Assembly: GCA_025060675.1 (NCBI GenBank)
Contig: JANXBI010000003.1
Coordinates: forward strand, 69,444-133,443
Length of the DNA: 64,000 bases
Origin: Candidatus Caldatribacterium sp.
GTDB taxonomy: Bacteria > Atribacterota > Atribacteria > Atribacterales > Caldatribacteriaceae
Reading direction: 5' to 3'
Of this stretch, positions 57,776-64,000 are shown one piece after another. How positions within the stretch are numbered: the first letter of the stretch is position 1; every line of letters begins with the position of its first letter. Both the position numbers and the translations under genes were made by a program. A model generated the notes under the pieces. It was not told where the DNA came from. It ran no database searches and was given only the letters and a program-made list of their open reading frames with translations.

Positions 57776-58189
57776 GGTCATGTCTGTTTCCTCATGTTGT
57801 CACCCCCCTAAAAGGTCCCTCTCTAAACCTGTATCAGTGGCACCTTTCCAACTTCAAAGAGTCAAAAGACCATATTCTCCTTTTGCGTCCTCAGACAGCG
57901 TTAACCCCAAGCTGAGGTCAACCTTCCTCACCTGAGGGATAAGCTGTGGGCAAGCGGGAGATACTTGGGCTTATGCACAAGTACAGAGCTTACCATCTCT
58001 CCTCAGGACGATTTCTGTGAACGCAGTAGAACCTTCCCTGCCTCTGAATCCTCATTGGACAAAGCCTGTACATCACGCCACGCCTAAGCATCCTGGGATG
58101 GTGAGCCCTTAGCGCTTTCGGCGCCCTAACCCCTTGGCTGTTTCCTTTCGGTTCCCCGAGGCTTAGTGACCGAGAAATGGCCGCCGCAG
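57776..58189. other. region after tRNA-Lys without a recognised gene
   Basis: No coding frame with family features. Composition is like the decayed element that follows, so it may be older mobile-element debris. No repeat of the tRNA 3' end was found. Confidence 0.4.
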
Positions 58190-58266
58190 GACTCGCCCTT
58201 TAGGGCCAGAGATAACGCGGCCAAAATTTTTGTGTGTCGTATATTGTCCTGTGGCGCGACAATGGC

Positions 58267-58456
58267 ATGAAGCGTCAATTTAAGCCCAACCACAATGGGG
58301 CATACTTGTGCAAGTACCATGTAGTCTAGTGCCCGAAGTACCGCCCTTCTGTCCTGAAAGACAGAGTGGATGCACGACTCAGAGAAACTTGTGGCAACTG
58401 CTTAGGGCACTCCCCTTGTGACCTTACGCGAATACATCAAGCAGCAACGTTTGAAA
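58267..58456 (+). pseudogene. tnpA: tnpA (IS200 Y1 transposase) remnant
   Basis: From ATG 58267: KRQFKPNHNGAYLCKYHVV, an in-frame TAG at 58327-58329 (Trp in the family), CPKYRPSVLKDRVDARLRE, then a jump in frame to LREYIKQQ near 58422-58445, which is the catalytic Tyr segment near the C-terminus. The central HUH part (about 80 residues) is missing. Not functional. Confidence 0.75.
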
Positions 58457-58499
58457 CACCAAGTTTCGCATGTGAAGTTCCCTTTTTCCGGGTCTTCCT

Positions 58500-59640
58500 C
58501 TTCAGGAGAAGACTTTGCTGGCTCACCTGGGGGCAACCTGCAAGCTCCACAATGCCTACTTGGGAGCAGCCGTGAAATGGGCAAAGCTCACCCAACAGTT
58601 CAAGCCGTAGCAGAAAGCTTGGAGAGTAGGGGACAAAGACCCAAGCAACACCCTCATCCAGGAAACTTACTCCAAACACGGTCTTACAGATACCGCGCTG
58701 CAACACGATGTGTGGAAAGAAAGTGCGCTTTAAGCGCAAAAACGAGATGGACACTGTGGAGGGGAAGGGCAACAATGCAGACACCCGGTGGTGGAACGGC
58801 TGTGTGGTATAGAAGAGTCTCATCTTGCCGCTACCATCGACCTGAAGGATCCGTAGTCTGCCACGCTTTTTCCTGCCGGGTCAAGGACGTCCACCTGGTG
58901 AGGTGCAAGGTAAACGGATACAACAAGTTTTACGCCCAGCTTATCTGTGAGGTCATGCCCTACCAGAAGCCGAAAAATGCTCTTGGAAGAGGTGTTATTG
59001 GCATCGACGCCGGTTCCTCTATCATTGCCCGCGTTGGTAGGAAAAAGATGCACCTCGATCGCCTTTGCAAGGAGCTTACAGAGGAGGAAGCAGAAAAACA
59101 CAGGCTCCAGCGCAAGCTCAACCGCTCCCACAGGACTAACAGGGAAAGAGCTGAGGCAACGGAAGAAGGGCAAGGTGTGCCTCAGGACCCAGGCCCGTCT
59201 TGCCGAAATATGGCGCAAATTGAGCGCCCACCGCAGGAACCTCATCGGCAGGATGGTTAACGAGACCCTGCACATGGGCAACGTGTTCAAATTGGAAGAG
59301 CTTTCCTACCGTGTTCTGCAGGGGATGTTCGGCAAGTCTATCGCCACCCGAGTGTCGGGGAAGTACTTCTAGGAATTCACCCGCAAGGCTGAGAGTACTG
59401 GCGGGAAAATCCTAAATTCCCCACTCAGCTTAAAGTCACGTTGGCCTTTTTTCAGCTATTGCATCTGTGGGAACACAAAAGGAAGTCTTTGTCTGAGCGT
59501 TGGCCCACATGCTCCTTAAGGGTGAGGTGCCGGTGGACCTCTACAGCACTACAGGCACGTTTTATGGAACAGGGTGGACAGAGGGACTTCAAGCTCGATG
59601 CGGGTACTGCCGCGTGGCAGTGCCCCAGTACAGAGCCACT
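58500..59640 (+). pseudogene. tnpB: tnpB (OrfB, RuvC-like nuclease) remnant
   Basis: Pieces in changing frames: QEKTLLAHLGATCKLHNAYL near 58505 (family N-terminus) with stop at ~58607; GRGVIGIDAGSSIIARVG near 58985 (RuvC-I with Asp); KLNRSHR then frame change to LAEIWRKLSAHRRNLIGRMV; FKLEELSYRVLQGMFGKS (RuvC-II Glu) ending in TAG at 59370; and CICGNTKRKSLSERWPTC near 59462 (zinc finger). At least four disruptions. Confidence 0.8.
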
Positions 59641-59850
59641 CCTGCAAGCGGCGTCAAGCCCCCGTTTCCAGCCTCCGAGTGTCCAGCTTCGCTAGACACC
59701 CTGCAAGGGGACAAAGGGGTCGTTGCAGAAGAGGGGATAGCCAAGGCTTGGGATATTGTAGCACCGTCTCCTGGCGGCGAGAGCTCGGGAGAGGTCGCAG
59801 TAGTTTCCCTTAGAACCCCATAGCTTCGGGGGAGGCTCGGTTCTCAAGAT

Positions 59851-59962
59851 AGGCAGGAAACTCTTGTGGGCCAGTCTCACCCAAGGGCTTCGGAGGGACA
59901 CTCACAACACACAGAGCTTAGAACAATTCTGCGTTTTCTGTCATTCCTTGGTCTCTCCCCAC
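59851..59962. other. spacer between the IS remnant and the CRISPR array
   Basis: Short non-coding stretch at the end of the array that is distal to the presumed leader. Nothing else recognised. Confidence 0.4.
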
Positions 59963-60193
59963 CTTTCAATCCCACTATGGTGCGATTGGAACAAAATCTG
60001 ATCTTGTAGCTACTGATTGCACTACCGAGCTTTCAATCCCACTATGGTGCGATTGGAACTGTTCGAGACCTCACCACACTCCACCTCAACCTCAACTTTC
60101 AATCCCACTATGGTGCGATTGGAACTGCTCCAAGTCTCAAACACCAACACAACAACCGATTACCTTTCAATCCCACTATGGTGCGATTGGAAC
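59963..60193 (-). CRISPR. CRISPR array, four repeats and three spacers, no cas genes
   Basis: Four identical 30-base repeats at 59963-59992, 60030-60059, 60096-60125 and 60164-60193, starting CTTTCAATCCCAC and ending GTGCGATTGGAAC on the plus strand. Spacers are 37, 36 and 38 bases. Read on the minus strand the repeat ends in ATTGAAAG, the usual 5' handle of crRNAs in type I and III systems, so transcription probably runs leftward with the leader beyond 60193. No cas gene within the window; processing would depend on a distant locus. A diverged single repeat is at 24820-24849. Confidence 0.96.
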
Positions 60194-60528
60194 CATTATG
60201 ACAAAAATGGTATACCACGCGTCACACAAGGAAGAGAGGGCATTTTCTAGCCAAAATGGAAGATAGAAGTTGCAAATTGTTGGACCAGGAACCTTCAGGA
60301 TACGCATTCTGAATCCCTGGGTCCCAGCCCAGTTGAGGAAGTAAACAGCAAAAGACTGTGCTTGTAACTGGGTCAAAAACGGAAGACCCAATGGATAAGC
60401 ACTGTCTTGGTTCCCCAGCAATGCTTCGCAAAGGAGAAGGGAAATGAAACGCTCTCCCGAAATAACAGGTGTTGTGAGAAAAAGAGCGCTTAATCTTTTG
60501 GCAGTCCTGCCACCCTCTACACAAACTC
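60194..60528. other. possible CRISPR leader region and unexplained open frame
   Basis: Upstream of the array in its likely transcription direction. A minus-strand frame runs open from ~60619 into the array and contains hydrophobic stretches (GLPFLTQLQAQSFAVYFLNWAG), but no start with a ribosome site and no family match that I recognise. Confidence 0.4.
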
Positions 60529-61584
60529 TCAAAAGGTGAGCTTCTGGAGGAGTGGAATACAGCTCTGGTTCAGCTCCTGAATCGCTTCGAGTAAAGCTTT
60601 GAGGTTTTCTACGGGACAATCAGAGCTAATTTCGTGGGAAGCAGCGACGATATACCCACCCTTCCTGCCCAGAACCTCGACACAGGTTCGCACTTCTTCT
60701 CTAACTTCCTCCGGCGTGCCAAAGGGAAGGGTTTTCTGGGTGCTAATCCCACCCATAAAAGAAAGTCGATCCCCAAAACGTTCTGCAAGAAGCCTTATGT
60801 CCATAGCCTGAGGTTGTATGGGGAGTAAAACATCAAGACCTATCGCAATCATGTCCTCGACAATCTCTAGAACATTACCACAGGAGTGGTGGAAGACCGG
60901 TAAACCTTCGTCTTTGGCTACCTTCCATATCCGTGCAAGACGAGGTTGAATCAGGTGTTGCCAGGTTTTTCGAGCCACAAGCAGACCTCGCTGACTGCCG
61001 TAGTCATCACCAGTGTAAAGGCCATCAACACCGAGCTTGATAAGGTTTTTAGCCACTGCAATCTGGTATTCGGTTATTTCATCGAGGAGCCTCTCGACCC
61101 TCTTAGGGTTATCAACAAGGTCAATCATAAAATTTTCAAAGCCCCTGAGCAACCAAGCCCTCTCCAAGAGCACCCACCCCTGGCAACCAAGGATAAACAT
61201 CCCCTCACTCCGCGCACGGTCTATCTTTTGGGCATCACAGTAGAGGACTGGAGAGGCTGGATCGGGGAAATGGTACTTCTCCCACTTACTCCAGGTATCG
61301 AGCGGGTGCTCAACAGGGAGGTACCCTTCAGAACGCACGATATCCCAGCCAACACCAAAAAGGTCATAATCGACACCCTTTTCTTCGTCCCTACGGACCT
61401 TCTTGTGGGTATCGATGTAGAAAATATGGTTGTCGAGGAGGAAGGGCAGTTCTTCTTCTGGGACCCCCGTCATCTCGGCAACCTGTTTTCTCATCCTCCA
61501 GGTAAAGTCAATCTGATGGGGGAAACGGTCAAGAGCATCCTTTCGCCTTGCAATCGCCCATTGAACTCTTGCTTTCCGGGTCAT
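60529..61584 (-). CDS. UroD-family protein, probable corrinoid/methyltransferase-like
   Basis: 351 residues. GLPVFHHSCGNVLEIVEDMIAIGLDVLLPIQPQAMD gives the His-x-Cys zinc pair, and a Cys 88 residues later (SHEISSDCPVENL) could be the third ligand as in MtaA-type enzymes (there the gap is 76). GDRLSFMGGISTQKTLPFGTPEEVREEV matches UroD-like methyltransferases. Only distantly related to the 3137-4246 paralog. ATG behind GGGGGAGAG. Monocistronic. Substrate unknown. Confidence 0.78.
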   Translation of the reverse strand: MTRKARVQWAIARRKDALDRFPHQIDFTWRMRKQVAEMTGVPEEELPFLLDNHIFYIDTHKKVRRDEEKGVDYDLFGVGWDIVRSEGYLPVEHPLDTWSKWEKYHFPDPASPVLYCDAQKIDRARSEGMFILGCQGWVLLERAWLLRGFENFMIDLVDNPKRVERLLDEITEYQIAVAKNLIKLGVDGLYTGDDYGSQRGLLVARKTWQHLIQPRLARIWKVAKDEGLPVFHHSCGNVLEIVEDMIAIGLDVLLPIQPQAMDIRLLAERFGDRLSFMGGISTQKTLPFGTPEEVREEVRTCVEVLGRKGGYIVAASHEISSDCPVENLKALLEAIQELNQSCIPLLQKLTF

Positions 61585-61664
61585 AACTCTCCCCCCTAAT
61601 TAAACCCCTGGAACCTAGGAGACACGTGGCAACTTCACTGTCTTGGGAGCCCAGCGATACCCTG

Positions 61665-62648
61665 TCACCACCTGTGGTGCACGTCGGCACGGATGTAGGT
61701 ATTGTAAATGCGTCCCACTTCTTTCATGACATCCTCAGAGAGTGGGGGAAGGCTTGAGGCTCGAGCATTTTCTTCGGCCTGGCGAGCATTTTTGGCTCCG
61801 GGAATGACAGTGGTGACTTCCGGAAACATGAGAATCCACTTCAAGGCAAACTGAGCCATGGTGTATCCCTCAGGAACAAGCTTTTTGAGTTCCTCAAGAG
61901 CCTGGAAAGCGCGCTCCAAGTTGACCCCCGCGAAAGTTTCTCCCCGGTCGAAAGCTTGTCCCTCACGGTTGAAGTTCCGGTGGTCATCGGGTGGAAAGGT
62001 TGTCTCGGGGGTAATTTTCCCGGTGAGGAGACCGCTGGCTAAGGGTACTCGGGCGATAATGGCTACTCGACGTTTTCGAGCTTCGTGGAAAAAGAGTTCC
62101 GCAGGACGTTGACGAAAGATGTTGAAGATAATCTGGACGCTCCGCACCCCAGGATACTCTATGGCCTTCAAAGCTTCTTCCACCTTCTCAACGCTCACCC
62201 CGTAGAAACGAATCTTCCCTTGTTCCACAAGGCGATCCAACGCCTCGAAAACTTCAGGCATATAGTACACTGGGGTGGGTGGGCAGTGGAGTTGCAAAAG
62301 GTCGATGGTATCAACTCCAAGGTTTTTGAGGCTTCGCTCCACGAACCGAGCAAGGTTCTCCTCGGTGTACCCCTCAGGAACATGGGGAGAAAGACGGCGC
62401 CCCGCTTTGGTCGCCACAAAAACACGTTCCCGACGTTCTTTCAAAACTTGGCCAATGAGGCGTTCACTACGGCCATCGCCGTAGACATCAGCTGTATCAA
62501 TGAAGTTCACCCCAAGGTCAATAGCTCGATGCAAAGCCTCAATGGCATCCTTTTCGTCAACGTACCCCCAACTCCCTCCGATGGCCCAGGCACCAAAACC
62601 TATTTCGCTCACGCTTACCCCACATCGCCCAAAAACTCGCTCGTTCAC
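61665..62648 (-). CDS. aldo/keto reductase
   Basis: 327 residues. GFGAWAIGGSWGYVDEKDAIEALHRAIDLGVNFIDTADVYGDGRSERLIGQVL shows the catalytic Asp and Tyr; VFVATKAG has the Lys; LLQLHCPP the His. NADPH region: MAQFALKWILMFPEVTTVIPGAKNARQAEENARA. Similar to oxidoreductases of the AKR11/YhdN type acting on sugars or small aldehydes. GTG start with GGTGG. Confidence 0.92.
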   Translation of the reverse strand: MNERVFGRCGVSVSEIGFGAWAIGGSWGYVDEKDAIEALHRAIDLGVNFIDTADVYGDGRSERLIGQVLKERRERVFVATKAGRRLSPHVPEGYTEENLARFVERSLKNLGVDTIDLLQLHCPPTPVYYMPEVFEALDRLVEQGKIRFYGVSVEKVEEALKAIEYPGVRSVQIIFNIFRQRPAELFFHEARKRRVAIIARVPLASGLLTGKITPETTFPPDDHRNFNREGQAFDRGETFAGVNLERAFQALEELKKLVPEGYTMAQFALKWILMFPEVTTVIPGAKNARQAEENARASSLPPLSEDVMKEVGRIYNTYIRADVHHRW

Positions 62649-62685
62649 AAGACCACCCCCCTGTCCCCACTATATATTCACATAT

Positions 62686-63159
62686 TCACATCCAAATCCC
62701 AAGATACCAGGCAATAACTTCTTCACCGAAGAGGAAGCTCAAAGCAGCACCAAAGGCGAGAAAAGGTCCAAAGGGCAAGGGGTCCTTCATGGTCTTTCTC
62801 CGCAGGAGGACAAGGAGGGCACCCACAAAGCCCCCGGCAAAGAAGGAAAGGAGTGTGGCGAGAAGCCCAAGCCTCCACCCAAGAAAAAAGCCGATAGCTC
62901 CAGCAAACTTCACATCCCCAAAACCCATGCCTTCTGGGGAAAGAAGATGCAAGAGGAGGAAAACGCCAAAAAGGAGGAGAGCACCAAAAAGAGGGGAAAA
63001 GAAGTCCCTCGTAGAAAGCATTCTGAAACCACCAAGACCGGCAATGGCCAGAATGAGGGAATCGGGAATCATGTAGTGACGGAGGTCAAAGAGGGAGATA
63101 AGAAGGAGGAAAACAAGAAAAGGAATACATAAAAACCACAGGACAAAGACGCTATCCAT
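62686..63159 (-). CDS. type IV prepilin peptidase (A24), short form
   Basis: 157 residues, six membrane helices. Catalytic Asp residues in FDLRHYMIPDSLI and GMGFGDVKFAGAIGFFLG. The N-terminal cytoplasmic methyltransferase domain with Cys pairs of full-length PilD is absent, so it should cleave leader peptides but not methylate them, as in short PilD/TadV-like forms. It lies downstream of the pilin gene in the same direction. Confidence 0.88.
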   Translation of the reverse strand: MDSVFVLWFLCIPFLVFLLLISLFDLRHYMIPDSLILAIAGLGGFRMLSTRDFFSPLFGALLLFGVFLLLHLLSPEGMGFGDVKFAGAIGFFLGWRLGLLATLLSFFAGGFVGALLVLLRRKTMKDPLPFGPFLAFGAALSFLFGEEVIAWYLGIWM

Positions 63160-63220
63160 ACACTCCTTGTGTAAACTTGCTGAAAACAGGAGAGCTTACG
63201 AACATACGGTAAACTAGCGG

Positions 63221-63258
63221 TTGGGCTCATCCCAAAGAAGAGCCTAGGATGAGCCCAA
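63221..63258. terminator. hairpin between the pilin and prepilin peptidase genes
   Basis: 12-bp perfect stem TTGGGCTCATCC/GGATGAGCCCAA with a 14-base loop. No long T-run follows, so it may limit rather than stop read-through into the peptidase gene. Confidence 0.55.
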
Positions 63259-63290
63259 TGTCTGCACTACGCGATGTTACTTTTACTATC

Positions 63291-63453
63291 ACGGCTGTTG
63301 CTCCCGCTCTTCAATAACCCCGCCTTCTTTAACTGAATACTTGTACTGCTTCCCTCCTACTGTGTAGGTTGTGGCTGCTGTTGCTCTTCGACAATAACCC
63401 CGCCTTCTTTAACTGAATACTTGTACCGACTCCCTCCTACGGTGTAGATATCA
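63291..63453 (-). repeat. tandem duplication of the 3' end of the pilin gene
   Basis: A unit of about 80 bases occurs twice, around 63291-63365 and 63375-63453. Both contain a stretch coding for TVGG..YKYSVKEGGVI. The proximal copy is in frame with the pilin; the distal copy follows the stop codon and is in another frame. Confidence 0.8.
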
Positions 63454-63773
63454 GGGTCCGAGATGGTGTAAGTCAAACCCGAACCGCGAGCATATGTATA
63501 GTTATTCCCCTTTGGCGTTTTTGGAATACCTCCGATATACCCAGCAGCTACAAGGTCATTAAGGCTACCAGGCAAGTCAGACTTTTCCGTAAGGTAAAGC
63601 TCTATGGCAGCTGCAAGATTGTGAAGGTTCGCTTTTGTTGCGTTTGCCGCTGCAGTTTCCCTTGCCGCCATATACCGGGGAATTCCTATTGCTACGAGGA
63701 ACCCAAGAATCGCCACAACCACAACGAGCTCAATGAGTGTAAACCCCGCATTTTTTCTCCTCTGAGGACGCAT
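63357..63773 (-). CDS. type IV pilin / type II secretion pseudopilin (GspG-like)
   Basis: 138 residues. Leader RPQRRKNAG then FTLIELVVVVAILGFLVAIGIPRYMAARETAAANATKANLHNLAAAIELYL, the classic prepilin cleavage site (G|FTLIE) and helix. The C-terminal part (KTPKGNNYTYARGSGLTYTISDPDIYTVGGSRYKYSV) is GspG-like. ATG 63773 follows GGTGAG. The tail ends EEQQQPQPTQ, created by the frame used at the junction of a tandem duplication. Part of a pilus/secretion operon with the GspF gene upstream. Confidence 0.92.
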   Translation of the reverse strand: MRPQRRKNAGFTLIELVVVVAILGFLVAIGIPRYMAARETAAANATKANLHNLAAAIELYLTEKSDLPGSLNDLVAAGYIGGIPKTPKGNNYTYARGSGLTYTISDPDIYTVGGSRYKYSVKEGGVIVEEQQQPQPTQ

Positions 63774-63872
63774 TGCGCTCACCCCCAAACACGCATCATG
63801 CATTTCGGATAAAAACCTATACCAAACTTTGGGTTTCTCTTGCACCTCCTTTTTTATCCATTATACCATGAC

Positions 63873-64000
63873 CTACATCCCTCCCATACCCTTAGACGCC
63901 ATCTCAAATATCGGCATGAAGAACGCTAAAGCCACGAAGAAAACCCCAACACCAATGATGAGCGTGAGAACAGGTTCAATAATTGAGGAGAGGCGAGAGA
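63873..64000 (-). CDS. GspF/PilC inner-membrane platform protein, C-terminal end
   Basis: Partial, 41 codons in view; the 5' part lies beyond the right edge. SRLSSIIEPVLTLIIGVGVFFVALAFFMPIFEMASKGMGGM is the last membrane helix and ending of GspF/PilC proteins (typical 'lxxlIEPxlilxxGxxvgxivxaxxxPifxl'). It is upstream of the pilin gene in the same direction, 100 bases apart. Confidence 0.85.
   Translation of the reverse strand, partial: SRLSSIIEPVLTLIIGVGVFFVALAFFMPIFEMASKGMGGM

Larger units (their letters stand above)
58190..59850 (+). mobile_element. decayed IS200/IS605-family element
   Basis: Left side has the palindrome GCCCTTTAGGGC (58195-58206), typical of hairpin ends of this family. 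Then come remnants of tnpA (Y1 transposase) and tnpB (OrfB), both with stops and frameshifts. The right side holds AGAACCCCATAGCTTCGGGG (59812-59831), again hairpin-like. Exact ends are uncertain. Such elements move by single-strand transposition and have no inverted repeats. Confidence 0.75.

Noticed and set aside
59400..59850. A functional omega-RNA at the end of the IS remnant
   Set aside because: TnpB is broken many times and I see no defined guide boundary; it is only mentioned as a check.
57700..60193. Integrated island using tRNA-Lys as attachment site
   Set aside because: No direct repeat of the tRNA 3' end and no integrase gene were found in the window.
60176..60619. Idea of a Cas6-like fragment next to the array
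   Set aside because: The Gly-rich loop and His expected in Cas6 are not visible, so I do not call it a cas gene.

Overview
The window looks like a chromosome segment of a thermophilic, fermentative bacterium, most likely of Atribacterota (Candidatus Caldatribacterium-like). The main reason is the bacterial microcompartment (BMC) operon at 49.8-56.7 kb: shell genes with DeoC, RpiB, a PduP/EutE-type aldehyde dehydrogenase, PduL, PduS and PduT, the sugar-phosphate type known from that phylum. Supporting signs are a HerA-NurA-SbcC-SbcD repair operon, many sugar catabolism genes, compact ATGA-coupled operons and near-consensus TTGACA-N17-TATAAT promoters. The assignment is inferred from gene content, not from a marker gene.

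Layout. 0-2.8 kb: start of a CheA-like kinase gene (runs off the left edge), two small lipoproteins and an exported DUF2271 protein. 3.1-11.9 kb: a leftward operon sbcD-sbcC-nurA-herA-yjbQ-uroD-like. 12.0-14.0 kb: EamA transporter, ICMT-like methyltransferase, exported thioredoxin-fold protein. 14.1-23.1 kb: rightward sugar locus with a ROK protein, a sugar isomerase, ABC binding protein plus two permeases, a NagB-like deaminase, then a broken DegT aminotransferase gene fused to the tail of a lost binding-protein gene, followed by two intact permeases. 23.2-27.9 kb: broken HTH regulator, DUF362 ferredoxin protein, a lone CRISPR repeat, and uxuA-kdgK. 28.1-32.1 kb: MarR regulator and a heterodimeric ABC exporter.

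32.2-49.7 kb is a catabolic island: two DeoR paralogs, a Liv-type transporter with its own chemoreceptor, a fucose-isomerase-like protein, an SDR, two zinc dehydrogenases, a GlpK-like kinase and two nearly identical double-ABM proteins, one cytosolic and one with a signal peptide. Four promoters here carry similar TATCA-centred sequences just after the start of transcription, which suggests one regulon.

49.8-56.7 kb is the BMC operon: one BMC-H, one PduT-like BMC-T, four BMC-P genes, PduS, and four enzymes with N-terminal helices that look like encapsulation peptides. The likely chemistry is deoxyribose-phosphate to or from glyceraldehyde-3-phosphate plus acetaldehyde, then acetyl-CoA and acetyl-phosphate, with electrons leaving through PduS/PduT. 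56.9-60.5 kb: LemA, tRNA-Lys, a decayed IS200/IS605 element and a four-repeat CRISPR array without cas genes. 60.5-64 kb: second UroD-like gene, aldo/keto reductase, prepilin peptidase, a pilin with a duplicated 3' end, and the tail of a GspF/PilC gene.
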